Assembly: GCF_042648145.1 (NCBI RefSeq)
Contig: NZ_JBHRWV010000001.1
Location: 62,001-126,000, forward strand
Origin: Salinicoccus sesuvii
Lineage (GTDB): Bacteria; Bacillota; Bacilli; Staphylococcales; Salinicoccaceae
Reading direction: 5' to 3'
Length of the DNA stretch: 64,000 nucleotides
The notes under the pieces: generated by a model
Database searches by the model: none
What the model saw: only the letters and a program-made list of their open reading frames with translations
Told to the model about the DNA's origin: nothing
Shown: positions 42,385 to 51,981 of the stretch, one piece after another
Numbering within the stretch: position 1 is the stretch's first letter
Layout of the letters: every line of letters begins with the position of its first letter
Program-made: the position numbers and the translations under genes

Positions 42385-43571
42385 TGCCCATTCTCCTTCT
42401 CGAAATAATTGAATACGGACTTTACCATGACGGAGACTGCGTTAGTGAGTCCCTTTTCATCAATATCGAATTTTGCGTGGTGATGCGGATAGTCTGCTTT
42501 GAAGCTGGCATTTCTTGTGCCGGTATAGTAGAAGGTGCCGGGAACACGCTGCAAGTAATAGGAGAAATCCTCTCCTCCAAGATCGGGTGCGAGTTCTTCT
42601 ACTTCGCTGACAGTGCTGATCTCCTTGGCAGCTGCAAGTACGAGATCGGTCTTATCAGTATCATTCACTACCGGTGGGTAGCCTTTCATATAGTCAAGAT
42701 CGTATGAAATGCCTGTAGTAGTTACAAGTCCCTCGAGGCATTTCTGGAGCTCCGTGATCATGACATTCTGCGTTTCGGCATTGAATGTGCGGATTGTTCC
42801 ACCGACCTCCACTTCATCTGGAATGATATTATGCTGGTGCCCGCCGTTGAACATCGTGATGGATAAAACGACGGGTTCCATTGGTTTGGATTTTCGTGTG
42901 ACGATGTACTGCAACTGGTTGCAGAAGGTGATAGCGGCGGCAACAGGGTCGATAGTCGCATGGGGTTTTGAAGCATGGCCACCTCGTCCGCGTATTTTAA
43001 TCGTAAAGTCATCGGGCATACCGGTTGCAGTACCATATTTGTAACCAATGGTACCGACATCGAGACTACTTGAGATGTGCTGTCCAAAAATCGCATCGAC
43101 ATTCTCAAGACATCCGTCTGCAATCATTTGAATGGCACCACCGGGGTCGACTTCTTCTGCATGCTGATGGATAAAGACAACATTCCCTTGAAGTTGTTCC
43201 TTATTTTCTGATAGGATTCTTGCCACAGTCAGAAGTACAGCAGTATGCGCATCATGTCCACAAGCATGCATGACACCGGGAACGGTGGATCGATACGGTA
43301 CGTCTTTCTGATCCTGAATCGGTAGTGCATCGAAATCAGCACGCAGAGCGACTGTAGGTAGAGCGGGATCAATTGTAAGGCGACCCACAACACCACGACC
43401 GCCGACTCCTTCTTGGACATCCAGTCCAAGGTCCCTCAAATATTCAGCGATATATGCAGGTGTCTGGACTTCTTGGAAAGAAAGTTCTGGGTACATATGA
43501 AAATGACGGCGCAAGCGTATCATCTCATTATAGTGGGCAAGGGAAAGTTGTTCTACAACTGATGTTTCCAT
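42381..43571 (-). CDS. M20D-family amidohydrolase, copy 2 of 3
   Basis: 396 residues. Same architecture as copy 1: MHACGHDAHTAVLL, HQHAEEVDPGGA, and LGGEDFSYYLQ near the C-terminus. The N-terminus is alignable with both neighbours (RRHFHMYPELSFQEVQT against RRHMHMHPEVSFQEENT in copy 1). It overlaps copy 3 by 19 bases and copy 1 by 4, so the three are one transcription and translation unit. All metal ligands are kept, so it should be active. Confidence 0.93.
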   Translation of the reverse strand: METSVVEQLSLAHYNEMIRLRRHFHMYPELSFQEVQTPAYIAEYLRDLGLDVQEGVGGRGVVGRLTIDPALPTVALRADFDALPIQDQKDVPYRSTVPGVMHACGHDAHTAVLLTVARILSENKEQLQGNVVFIHQHAEEVDPGGAIQMIADGCLENVDAIFGQHISSSLDVGTIGYKYGTATGMPDDFTIKIRGRGGHASKPHATIDPVAAAITFCNQLQYIVTRKSKPMEPVVLSITMFNGGHQHNIIPDEVEVGGTIRTFNAETQNVMITELQKCLEGLVTTTGISYDLDYMKGYPPVVNDTDKTDLVLAAAKEISTVSEVEELAPDLGGEDFSYYLQRVPGTFYYTGTRNASFKADYPHHHAKFDIDEKGLTNAVSVMVKSVFNYFEKENGQ

Positions 43572-44749
43572 TCAATCACCTGCTCGATCTCGAGAATTTT
43601 CATGAACATTGCCAGGCCACTGGCCATGGCATCCTCATCCATATCGAACTTTGGATGGTGATGTACATAATCACTGAGTTTTTCGGTATTGCCTGAACCC
43701 GTAAAGAAAAAGGCTCCGGGACGTTCATTGATATAGTAGGAGAAATCTTCGCCGATCATGAGTGGTTTAGCCTCTACAAAATCGAGACCAATCTCATCCG
43801 CCGCCTGGCGAATGACATCTGCTTCTGCTTCATGATTGATGACAGCAGGGTATCCGAAGTCATACTGCACTTCAGCAGTTGCACCGCGTTTTTCCGCTGT
43901 AAGCGCTGCTTCCTTATAGAAGATATCTCTGATTTTCTCTTTGACGCTGTGGTTGAATGTGCGTACCGTACCGATGAGTTCGGCTGTATCCGGTATGACA
44001 TTAAATGCATCCCCAGAACTGACTTTTCCGACTGTGACGACAGCATTATCGAGAGGGGAGACTTGTCTTGCGACGACAGTCTGCAGGTTGGTAATGAGTT
44101 CAGCTGCGATGACAATTGGATCGACCGCATTATGAGGGTGGGCCGCATGTCCACCAATACCTTGAATTTTGATTTTGAACATATCGGGGCTTGAAATAAT
44201 AGGGCCTGTCTTCGTTTTGATCTGATGTGTAGGATACTGGCTCCAGTAGTGTTGTCCGTATACTTTATCAATGCCTTCAAGTACACCATCTTCGACCATG
44301 GAGACGGCACCTCCTGGTTGCACTTCCTCTGCAAACTGGAAGATGAATGAGACACTGCCATCAAGTGCATTTCGATTTCTGTGCACCAAATCAAAAAGGG
44401 CGAGTAATGTGCTTGTATGGGCATCATGTCCACATGCATGCATTACACCATCAACTGTTGATTTATAGGGTACATCCTTTTCGTCCTGTATAGGCAGAGC
44501 ATCGAAGTCCGAACGTATCGCAATATGTGGGTGGGGCTTTGTGCCGATTGTCGCGAGTAGGCCACCACCACCGACACCTTCTCTGATAACCACATCAGAG
44601 TATTGCTTCAGGCGTTCTAATATGTAGTTGTAGGTCTCTTTTTCGTGAAATGAAACTTCAGGATGCATATGCAAGTATCGTCTGTCTTGAACCATATCAG
44701 GCATGACGGCCTTCACGATCTCATCTATACTCATGTATTTAGTTGCCAT
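43553..44749 (-). CDS. M20D-family amidohydrolase, copy 3 of 3 (first in operon)
   Basis: 398 residues from ATG 44749 (MATKYMSIDE), with GGAGG nine bases upstream. The ATG at 44764 overlaps that RBS. MHACGHDAHTSTLL is intact. The second motif reads FQFAEEVQPGGA (Phe where copies 1 and 2 have His), and the last reads MIGEDFSYYINERPGAF. Its position after tuf and before kbl is where S. aureus has a single such gene, so this may be the ancestral copy. Divergent from kbl. Confidence 0.93.
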   Translation of the reverse strand: MATKYMSIDEIVKAVMPDMVQDRRYLHMHPEVSFHEKETYNYILERLKQYSDVVIREGVGGGGLLATIGTKPHPHIAIRSDFDALPIQDEKDVPYKSTVDGVMHACGHDAHTSTLLALFDLVHRNRNALDGSVSFIFQFAEEVQPGGAVSMVEDGVLEGIDKVYGQHYWSQYPTHQIKTKTGPIISSPDMFKIKIQGIGGHAAHPHNAVDPIVIAAELITNLQTVVARQVSPLDNAVVTVGKVSSGDAFNVIPDTAELIGTVRTFNHSVKEKIRDIFYKEAALTAEKRGATAEVQYDFGYPAVINHEAEADVIRQAADEIGLDFVEAKPLMIGEDFSYYINERPGAFFFTGSGNTEKLSDYVHHHPKFDMDEDAMASGLAMFMKILEIEQVIEWKHQL

Positions 44750-44885
44750 ATATTTCGCCTCCATAAATTATATTACACAATTTTATCAAATTTTCGTACT
44801 TTTCGAAACATATTAAAACCCATGTTTTCAATTCTATGTGCCTGTTTACTTATGATATGATAAAAGAAAGAGGAGGAGATTGAGA

Positions 44886-46076
44886 ATGTCTAAAATTTTG
44901 GATGAGTATCTTGCATCGAATCTGCAGGAATTGAAAGAAAATGGATTGTATAATGAGATCAACGTAGTGGAAGGTGCAAATGGACCTGAAATCACGATTG
45001 AAGGGGAAAAACTGGTCAATTTATCTTCAAATAACTATCTTGGCCTTGCGACAGACGAAACGCTAAAAAAGGTAGCCAAGGAAGCGATAGATTCACATGG
45101 TGTCGGTGCAGGTGCTGTCCGTACAATCAACGGAACGCTTGATCTGCACGTTGAATTGGAGGACACGCTCGCTGAATTCAAGGGGACAGAAGCGACCGTT
45201 GCATTCCAGTCCGGCTTCAACTGTAATATGGCTGCCATCCAAGCGGTTATGGGCAAAGAAGACGCTATTTTATCTGATGAGTTGAACCATGCTTCAATCA
45301 TTGATGGCTGTAAACTGTCGCGTGCGAAAATTATCCGCGTCAACCATTCCGATATGGCTGACCTGAGACAGAAGGCGAAAGAAGCGGTCGAATCCGGCCA
45401 GTATAGAAAAGTCATGTACATTACCGATGGCGTATTTTCAATGGACGGTGACGTGGCTCTACTGCCTGAAATCGTCGATATCGCCAAGGAATTCGATCTT
45501 ATCACTTATGTGGATGATGCACATGGTTCCGGCGTCATGGGCAAAGGTGCCGGTACGGTGAAGCACTTCGGTCTTGAGAAGTATATCGATATCCAGATGG
45601 GGACACTGTCTAAAGCGATTGGTGTCGTCGGCGGTTATATTGCCGGATCCCAAGATCTTATAGACTACTTGAAAGTTGCCGCCCGCCCGTTCTTGTTCTC
45701 TACAGCCCTGACACCGGGAGATACACGCGCAATCACAGAAGCAGTGCGCATGCTCATGGCTTCTACTGAACTGCATGACAAACTGTGGGAGAATGGCAAC
45801 TACTTAAAAGACGGTTTGAAAAAGCTTGGGTTTGAGATCGGCAACTCGGCTACACCGATCACACCATGTATCATCGGTGATGAGAAGACAACACAGGAAT
45901 TCTCAAAGCGCTTGATGCAAGAAGGTGTATACGCCAAAGCCATCGTCTTTCCGACTGTTCCAAAAGGCACTGGTCGAGTGAGAAATATGCCAACAGCAGC
46001 ACATACAAAGGAGATGCTCGATCGGGCATTGGAAGTATATGAAAAAGTTGGCAAGGAGCTTGATGTAATCTCATAA
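44886..46076 (+). CDS. kbl: Glycine C-acetyltransferase (2-amino-3-ketobutyrate CoA ligase)
   Basis: 396 residues from ATG 44886, with AGGAGGA at 44871-44877. TTG 44880 is too close to the RBS. Alpha-oxoamine synthase of PLP fold type I: LSSNNYLGLATDE, DDAHGSGVMGK, and PLP-binding Lys in GTLSKAIGVVGGY. It splits 2-amino-3-ketobutyrate with CoA to glycine and acetyl-CoA. Paired with the dehydrogenase gene that follows 13 bases later, so the two form a threonine-degradation operon. Confidence 0.95.
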   Translation: MSKILDEYLASNLQELKENGLYNEINVVEGANGPEITIEGEKLVNLSSNNYLGLATDETLKKVAKEAIDSHGVGAGAVRTINGTLDLHVELEDTLAEFKGTEATVAFQSGFNCNMAAIQAVMGKEDAILSDELNHASIIDGCKLSRAKIIRVNHSDMADLRQKAKEAVESGQYRKVMYITDGVFSMDGDVALLPEIVDIAKEFDLITYVDDAHGSGVMGKGAGTVKHFGLEKYIDIQMGTLSKAIGVVGGYIAGSQDLIDYLKVAARPFLFSTALTPGDTRAITEAVRMLMASTELHDKLWENGNYLKDGLKKLGFEIGNSATPITPCIIGDEKTTQEFSKRLMQEGVYAKAIVFPTVPKGTGRVRNMPTAAHTKEMLDRALEVYEKVGKELDVIS

Positions 46077-46089
46077 AAGGAGTACAGCA

Positions 46090-47034
46090 ATGGAAAGAAT
46101 TTTGATCACGGGTGCGCTTGGACAAATCGGTACCGAGCTTACCTTAAAACTAAGGGAAAAATATGGGGAGAGTAATGTACTTCCTACGGATATAAATGAG
46201 CCTAGGGATGAGAGTTTAAAGGGGCTGCCATTCGAAATTCTGGATGTCAGGGATATGGAGCGTATGAGAGCAATTGTAGCAGAGTTTAGACCAGATACAA
46301 TCATGCATATGGCAGCACTGCTCAGTGCGACTGCAGAAAAAAATCCGCAGTTTGCGTGGGATATCAACATGGGCGGTCTGATGAACGCTTTGGAGACAGC
46401 ACATCAATACAACCTCAAATTCTTTACTCCAAGTTCGATTGGCGCTTTTGGCCCGTCTACACCTAAAGAAAATACGCCACAAGTCACAATCCAGCGTCCG
46501 ACCACTATGTACGGGGTAAACAAGGTTGCCGGCGAACTGTTGTGCGACTACTATTTTGATAAGTTCGGTGTCGACACTAGGGGGCTTCGTTTTCCGGGTC
46601 TAATTTCCCATGTGAAGGAGCCGGGAGGCGGAACGACAGATTATGCTGTCGAGATATATTTTGAAGCTGTCAGAAATGGCACTTATACATCGTTTATCGA
46701 CAAAAGTACCAATATGGATATGATGTACATGGATGATGCGATAGATGCAATCATCAAATTGATGGAGTCAGATCCAGATCAGCTTGTAGATCGCAATGCG
46801 TTTAATGTGACTGCCATGAGCGTCAATCCGGAAATGGTAGCCAATGAAATAAAGAAGCATATACCAGGTTTTACACTCGAATATGATGTCGACCCCGTAA
46901 GGCAGGATATAGCTGCCAGCTGGCCGAATGCGATAGACGCAAGCGAAGCGAGACGACAATGGGGTTTCCAGCCGGAGTATAATCTTGAGAAGATGACGGA
47001 AACAATGCTGGAAGCGATAAGAAATAAGAAATAG
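46090..47034 (+). CDS. tdh: NAD-dependent epimerase-type L-threonine 3-dehydrogenase
   Basis: 314 residues, extended SDR fold. NAD motif GALGQIGTE at the N-terminus, active site Tyr-x3-Lys in MYGVNKVAGE, and PGLISHVKEPGGGTTDYA matching threonine-dehydrogenase-type members of the family. It oxidises threonine to 2-amino-3-ketobutyrate, the substrate of Kbl encoded upstream. The assignment rests on family features plus the kbl pairing. Confidence 0.88.
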   Translation: MERILITGALGQIGTELTLKLREKYGESNVLPTDINEPRDESLKGLPFEILDVRDMERMRAIVAEFRPDTIMHMAALLSATAEKNPQFAWDINMGGLMNALETAHQYNLKFFTPSSIGAFGPSTPKENTPQVTIQRPTTMYGVNKVAGELLCDYYFDKFGVDTRGLRFPGLISHVKEPGGGTTDYAVEIYFEAVRNGTYTSFIDKSTNMDMMYMDDAIDAIIKLMESDPDQLVDRNAFNVTAMSVNPEMVANEIKKHIPGFTLEYDVDPVRQDIAASWPNAIDASEARRQWGFQPEYNLEKMTETMLEAIRNKK

Positions 47035-47060
47035 GAAGGCACACCTGCCTTCTTATTTTT
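47035..47060 (+). terminator. Terminator after tdh
   Basis: GAAGGCA / TGCCTTC (47035-47041 and 47046-47052) followed by TTATTTTTT. The next gene starts only 20 bases later, so readthrough is possible. Confidence 0.7.
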
Positions 47061-47079
47061 TCTACTCGGAGGCGGCAAA

Positions 47080-47796
47080 ATGACACATATAATATTATTT
47101 GATAAAGATGGCACATTGATGGACTACCACAAAGTGTGGACGCCCTATGCCAAAAGATCCATCGAAGCCTTCGCAGAAGCATTCGACTGCCATGATATAA
47201 AAGATGAACTGGCGCACAGACTGGGATTAATCAATGGGGAAATTGCTCCAAATTCCGTACTGGCGAGTGGCACTGGAGATATCATTCAGGATTATTTCGA
47301 ACGCTACCAACCGGGGGGTGGTCAGTGGATGAAAGATTTCTATGAGGAAAATCTGGATGCACTCCGAGAGAGTATGGAGTTGATAGAGGGGGCATCCGAT
47401 GTGCTCAGTCAATTGGCTGCGTCAGGCTACAAAAATATCATCGTCACGAGTGACAGTCGTTTGAGTACGGAATATTTCATCCGCAAATTTTCCTTGGAGA
47501 GTGTCGTGCACGAAGTTGTGGCAGGAGACGACTCGCCTTTTCATAAGCCGGATGTCCGTATCCTTGATCCTATACGCAAAAAGTTTGGACACCCCTTAGA
47601 GAAAATGGTAATGATCGGGGATAACCGGGCAGATACGATGCTCGGTTATAAAGAAGGCCTTAGGACAATCGGTGTGTTGAGCGGCACGTGTCGTAAGGAG
47701 GATCTCGAGGGTGCAGATCTAGTACTCGGGAGTGTAGCAGAAGTCCTCGACGATGGTCGTTTCATTTTCGAAGAAAAGAGTAGCGATGATGCATGA
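47080..47796 (+). CDS. HAD-superfamily phosphatase (phosphoglycolate-phosphatase-like)
   Basis: 238 residues. Motif I FDKDGTLMDY, helical cap (about 20-90), motif II IIVTSDSR, motif III Lys in HKPD, motif IV IGDNRADTMLG. Substrate unknown; PGP/PhnX-like. GGAGG lies upstream. Overlaps the start of tadA by 11 bases. Confidence 0.9.
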   Translation: MTHIILFDKDGTLMDYHKVWTPYAKRSIEAFAEAFDCHDIKDELAHRLGLINGEIAPNSVLASGTGDIIQDYFERYQPGGGQWMKDFYEENLDALRESMELIEGASDVLSQLAASGYKNIIVTSDSRLSTEYFIRKFSLESVVHEVVAGDDSPFHKPDVRILDPIRKKFGHPLEKMVMIGDNRADTMLGYKEGLRTIGVLSGTCRKEDLEGADLVLGSVAEVLDDGRFIFEEKSSDDA

Positions 47797-48259
47797 AACG
47801 TACATGAAACTGGCTCTTGAAGAAGCAAGAAAAGCTGAAACTATTGGTGAGGTACCAATCGGAGCTGTGGTGGTTCGTCAAGGGGAAGTCATCGCAACTG
47901 GTCATAACCTCCGAGAGACCTCGCAGAACCCACTCACTCACGCAGAAATGATTGCCATCAATCGGGCGAGTGAGGTTTTGGGATCGTGGCGGCTCGAGGG
48001 ATGCACCCTCTATGTTACCCTGGAGCCTTGTGTGATGTGTTCTGGAGCCATCGTAATGAGTCGCATACCTCACGTAGTCTACGGCGCGAATGATAAAAAA
48101 GGGGGGACGGTGGAGAGTTTGATGCATCTTTTGGATGAACCACGATTCAATCACCGTGCACTCGTTACGAGCGGTGTACTGGAAGCGGAATGCAGCACAA
48201 TGCTGAAGTCTTTTTTCAAAGCCTTGAGACAAAAACGAAAAAATCAACCAGGTGATTAA
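47786..48259 (+). CDS. tadA: tRNA-specific adenosine deaminase
   Basis: 157 residues from ATG 47786 (ATG 47789 equally possible). The frame further upstream lies in the HAD gene. Zinc deaminase motifs HAEM (His and catalytic Glu) and PCVMCSGA (two Cys). It makes inosine at position 34 of tRNA-Arg. Confidence 0.95.
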   Translation: MMHETYMKLALEEARKAETIGEVPIGAVVVRQGEVIATGHNLRETSQNPLTHAEMIAINRASEVLGSWRLEGCTLYVTLEPCVMCSGAIVMSRIPHVVYGANDKKGGTVESLMHLLDEPRFNHRALVTSGVLEAECSTMLKSFFKALRQKRKNQPGD

Positions 48260-48308
48260 GTTTTCTGATAAAATGGAATTAAAATGATAAGGGAGTTTTG
48301 AAGCGCTT

Positions 48309-49208
48309 ATGGTCAAACTAATCGCATTGGACATGGATGGCACCCTGCTCACTCCGAGCCACGAAATCAGCCCGCGCAACCAGGCGGCAATCAAGCAGGC
48401 GATGGAACGTGGCGTCCAGGTTATTGTTGCTACTGGACGCGCATTCTATGAAGCGCACGGTGTTATCAGCAAAATAGATATGAAGCTGCCATACATCTGT
48501 CTGAATGGTGCAGAAGTGCGTAACGAATCTCACGAGATTGTTACCACCAATGCATTGAATTCAGAGTTGATCGATCAGGCAGCAGAGGTATTTAGAACTG
48601 AAGATATCTTCTATCAGATCTATACAGATCGTGCTATATATACGACAAGCATAGAAAGAGACATAGAGATATTCAAGGATCTTGCCAGTCAGATGGGGCA
48701 CGAGGCGGATGAAAATAGAATCCGTCGCTTCATGGAAGAAAGACTCGAGCGTGGCACACTGATCGAAACGGAAGACTACAAAGCAGTATTCGACCGCGAG
48801 GATGAAAATGTACTGAAATTGCTTGCTTCTTCACCAAGCAAGGCGAAACTTGTTCGCGCGAAGAACAGCTTATATGAAATAGGAAATCTTGCCGTATCTG
48901 CGTCTGCTCCTCACAACATAGAACTGACGCATGTAAATGCCCAAAAAGGCATTGCACTTGCCAATGTCGCTGAAGTCATGGGTATAGATATGAAAGATGT
49001 CATGGCAGTCGGGGATAACCTGAATGATATCTCTATGCTCAAGCGTGTTGGTATATCTGTAGCGATGGGAAATGCTGCTTCAGAGGTCAAAGGCATTGCT
49101 ACAAAGGTGACGGCGACGAATACTGAAGATGGTGTTGGTATCGCCATTGAAGAAGCACTTGAAGCGTTGGACAGTAAGGCAGCAGAGATAGAACATGCAG
49201 AAGATTAG
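48309..49208 (+). CDS. Cof-type HAD phosphatase (YidA/YcsE class)
   Basis: 299 residues. Motif I LDMDGTLLTPSHE, motif II VATGRAF, C2-type cap (about 85-190), motif III Lys in NAQKGIAL, motif IV MAVGDNLNDISML. Acts on small sugar phosphates or flavin/pyridoxal phosphates; the substrate cannot be read. GGGAG lies 13 bases upstream, a wide spacing. Confidence 0.92.
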   Translation: MVKLIALDMDGTLLTPSHEISPRNQAAIKQAMERGVQVIVATGRAFYEAHGVISKIDMKLPYICLNGAEVRNESHEIVTTNALNSELIDQAAEVFRTEDIFYQIYTDRAIYTTSIERDIEIFKDLASQMGHEADENRIRRFMEERLERGTLIETEDYKAVFDREDENVLKLLASSPSKAKLVRAKNSLYEIGNLAVSASAPHNIELTHVNAQKGIALANVAEVMGIDMKDVMAVGDNLNDISMLKRVGISVAMGNAASEVKGIATKVTATNTEDGVGIAIEEALEALDSKAAEIEHAED

Positions 49209-49216
49209 ATGAAACA

Positions 49217-49252
49217 AAGGCCCGTCTCCTATTACAGGAGGGGGCCTTTTCA
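49217..49252. terminator. Bidirectional terminator between the Cof phosphatase and the MFS gene
   Basis: AAGGCCC-G-TCTCCT paired with AGGAG-G-GGGCCTT (49217-49249), followed by TTTT. Confidence 0.75.
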
Positions 49253-49256
49253 CTGC

Positions 49257-50606
49257 TTATACACTATGTGGCTCAGTTCCATCGTCAATCAGAACTTCTT
49301 CTGCACCGGAACCTTCCTCTGACTTTGCTGCGTCGTACATCTCTTTTGATGTAGTAATGAGTTTCTCGCTATAGATAATCAGCACGATACAAGTAATGAG
49401 CAGCGCACTGACAGTGTTGACAATCCAGTAGAGTTCAAGATCGTACATGTAACCATAGAATATAGTGCCAACAGGCATGATGCTCATCGCGCAAAGCGAA
49501 ATGGTCGAAAATACTCTTCCCTTTATGTGTTGGGGCGTGACAAGTTGTACAAAGAGGTTCATCGGTATGTTAATGAGTTGGATCGTCAGGGTGATGGCAA
49601 GGCCGATACTACCAATTAGAAGAACGAGCAAGATTGGAGCAACATCCATATAAAGGGGTAGTAAGTACAGTACAATTAGAATGGCGAAGGTAAGGAATCC
49701 TTTCTTTACAAATCCCAGCGGGCTTTCAATGTTTTTCACCCGAGCAACCGTCAGTCCGCCAATGAGTACACCGACCCCGGCGATGGCATTGACGATCCCA
49801 ACAGTTTCTGGCTGAAAGGCCAACTCATAGATCATCATCTTCTCTGGGAAAATGGAAATGACACCCGACATAAAGTTGACCAAAGCAGCAATGATAAGAA
49901 CCGATTTGAATACTCTGTTTCTGGCAATGAAAATGAATCCTTCACTGATGTCTCGCTTGAACTTAGCAACGCCTGAGACATCAGTTTGTATTTTTTTGTA
50001 TGCCGTTTCGTCATAGTAGAGGTCAAACTTCAAAAAGAAGTCGAGTAGGGCTGAGAGGAGGAAGGCAATAAGAAAAATCAGGATGATCTGTTGAAACGAA
50101 AGCAGGCCAAACAGTACACCCCCGAGTATGGGACCTAAGATGACCGTTGAGGATAGGATGGCAGAAGTATAGCCCATGATTTGCTGGATCCTATCCTTAT
50201 GAAATAGCTCCGTTATAGCAGTTTGAAAGGCGTTGGATACGAAAGGTTCGATCATCGATGTGAGGAAGGTTACAATATAGATCGCAATCAGATTGATATC
50301 GTAGATGATGGTGTAGAGGAACAACCCAAAAATCACCAGGGAGTTGAGTACTTCTCCTGAAATGATGATTTTTCTTTTATTGCCAAGATCGCTCAGTACG
50401 CCCGAAAATGGGAGCAGAACCAAAGTGACCACAACACTGATGGCCATATTAATAGAGAAATAAAGTGCAGATCCTGTTTCATACATGATGTAGTAGCTCA
50501 CGGCAAATAGATAGACGTAATTGCCGACACTCAGGATGAAACGGCTCAACGCATAGATAACAAAATTGAGACGTTCTCTCAAAGGCAATTGGGAGTTGAA
50601 AAGCAT
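49257..50606 (-). CDS. MFS transporter, probable drug/metabolite exporter
   Basis: 449 residues with about 12 membrane spans and a short hydrophilic acidic tail (SEEGSGAEEVLIDDG). MFS loop 2-3 signature FSGVLSDLGNKRKII, second half GVLIGGLTVARVK. Resembles the macrolide-efflux/MefA-like branch. The substrate is unknown. Transcribed away from an XRE/TPR regulator, with a GTTTAAT-n3-ATTAAAC palindrome just upstream of its ATG, so it is likely that regulator's target. Confidence 0.88.
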   Translation of the reverse strand: MLFNSQLPLRERLNFVIYALSRFILSVGNYVYLFAVSYYIMYETGSALYFSINMAISVVVTLVLLPFSGVLSDLGNKRKIIISGEVLNSLVIFGLFLYTIIYDINLIAIYIVTFLTSMIEPFVSNAFQTAITELFHKDRIQQIMGYTSAILSSTVILGPILGGVLFGLLSFQQIILIFLIAFLLSALLDFFLKFDLYYDETAYKKIQTDVSGVAKFKRDISEGFIFIARNRVFKSVLIIAALVNFMSGVISIFPEKMMIYELAFQPETVGIVNAIAGVGVLIGGLTVARVKNIESPLGFVKKGFLTFAILIVLYLLPLYMDVAPILLVLLIGSIGLAITLTIQLINIPMNLFVQLVTPQHIKGRVFSTISLCAMSIMPVGTIFYGYMYDLELYWIVNTVSALLITCIVLIIYSEKLITTSKEMYDAAKSEEGSGAEEVLIDDGTEPHSV

Positions 50607-50621
50607 TGTTACACCTCTTTT

Positions 50622-50638
50622 GTTTAATTTAATTAAAC
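50622..50638. promoter_or_regulatory. Operator palindrome 1 between MFS and XRE genes
   Basis: GTTTAAT-TTA-ATTAAAC, 16 bases upstream of the MFS ATG. Identical half-sites to the palindrome at 50676-50692. Confidence 0.75.
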
Positions 50639-50675
50639 TTAGTGTAAGTCAAAAAAATTTGCTTGTCAAACAAAA

Positions 50676-50692
50676 GTTTAATACAATTAAAC
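50676..50692. promoter_or_regulatory. Operator palindrome 2 between MFS and XRE genes
   Basis: GTTTAAT-ACA-ATTAAAC, 24 bases upstream of the XRE gene ATG. Centre-to-centre distance to the first copy is 54 bases. Confidence 0.75.
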
Positions 50693-50716
50693 ATATAAAG
50701 ATATGGAGTTGAGAAT

Positions 50717-51970
50717 ATGAGTCTTGGATCACGCATCAGGCAGCTTCGCAAAGAACGCAAAATGACCCTCGTCGATCTCGCTGGGGAGCAGATCACAAAG
50801 GGTATGCTGAGTCTGATAGAAAACGATAAATCAAAACCTTCTATGGAAACACTGAATTATATTGCGAAGAAGCTTAATGTCTCAATCGGCTATTTGACCC
50901 AAGAAGGGGATGAAGAATGGACGAAAAATGTTCTTGAAAATAGAGACTTTTACAGTTCATTCTCTTTCCCTTTTGAAATTGTGGAACAGGAAGTTCTACC
51001 TAATCTTGATAAGGTCGCCCAAAACCTAAAAGGGATGGAGCTCTATCATGTCTTGCGGATATATTATAGATATAAAAAAAATCATAGCCAAGCAGACAGT
51101 TATTCCCAAAAAATCAGCAATTTCTACCGAAGTATAGGTATGGAGCACCTAGTAGTCCGAGAAAAACTAGACGATGCCATCTCTCTTATGTTCAGTCAGG
51201 ATTACACCGAGGCATTCTATCACCTATTAGATTCTGAAGAAGAAATCCTATCTTTCAAGGAATACGATTCTCGAATTGAATTGGATTATTACTACGTCAA
51301 AGGAATGTTCGCTGTATCTGTTGATATGGAGACGTTCGAGAATGTTTTGAATTGGTCCATCAAATTATCTTATAAGCATGAGAACTTCAAATACTTTTTC
51401 ACCGAGAACATTACACTTGGTTATTACTATGGTCTTACTGGAAATCAAGCACAATACAATATCTGTTGTAATAATATTCAGAACTATTTGAAGTTCAATC
51501 GCCAGGATAGACATGAAATTGAGATAATAGATGAAAACAACCCGATACCGACATTCTATGTATTGGTAAAAGATAAAGAGAAGCACGTAGCGTTATATGA
51601 GGATTATATAAATAGGATGAAGAAAGTGTATCAAAACAATCCAGATGAAATACTCGGAAGAAGCTTTTTCAAAGCAATATTAGAGGTTGAGCATACCTAC
51701 TTCAAAGGGGAATATAGAAAAGTAATCGAGATGTACGACGATGGTATGTACTTACGCACGACAGCCCAACATCCGGTCGATCGTATACTTATGGCCATTC
51801 GTTCTTGCGTCTATCCACTAAGTCTTCATTACTCAGGGGAAAAAGAAAAAGCAATTAAGGCTTTTACCAAAATTGAATCTACAATTGACGATATTAAGGA
51901 CTCCGTCTTTGCGACAGAATTCTATATGATTGGAGATATCATTTTCGAAAAACAAAACGACTCCCACTAA
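50717..51970 (+). CDS. XRE-family regulator with C-terminal TPR-like repeats
   Basis: 417 residues. N-terminal XRE helix-turn-helix (about 3-60: RIRQLRKERKMTLVDLAG, MLSLIENDKSKPSMETL). A long all-helical C-terminal region has TPR-like character (about 75-410), the build of RNPP/Rgg-like peptide- or ligand-sensing regulators. Divergent from the MFS exporter, with two identical palindromes between them, so it probably controls both genes. No short peptide pheromone gene was found beside it. Confidence 0.88.
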   Translation: MSLGSRIRQLRKERKMTLVDLAGEQITKGMLSLIENDKSKPSMETLNYIAKKLNVSIGYLTQEGDEEWTKNVLENRDFYSSFSFPFEIVEQEVLPNLDKVAQNLKGMELYHVLRIYYRYKKNHSQADSYSQKISNFYRSIGMEHLVVREKLDDAISLMFSQDYTEAFYHLLDSEEEILSFKEYDSRIELDYYYVKGMFAVSVDMETFENVLNWSIKLSYKHENFKYFFTENITLGYYYGLTGNQAQYNICCNNIQNYLKFNRQDRHEIEIIDENNPIPTFYVLVKDKEKHVALYEDYINRMKKVYQNNPDEILGRSFFKAILEVEHTYFKGEYRKVIEMYDDGMYLRTTAQHPVDRILMAIRSCVYPLSLHYSGEKEKAIKAFTKIESTIDDIKDSVFATEFYMIGDIIFEKQNDSH

Positions 51971-51981
51971 GGGAGTTTTTG
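51960..51981 (+). terminator. Terminator overlapping the XRE gene stop
   Basis: ACTCCC-ACTAA-GGGAGT followed by TTTTG. Confidence 0.75.

Noticed and set aside
48298..48311. cre-like sequence TTGAAGCGCTTATG before the Cof phosphatase gene
   Set aside because: Too many mismatches at the fixed consensus positions, and it sits between the RBS and the start codon.
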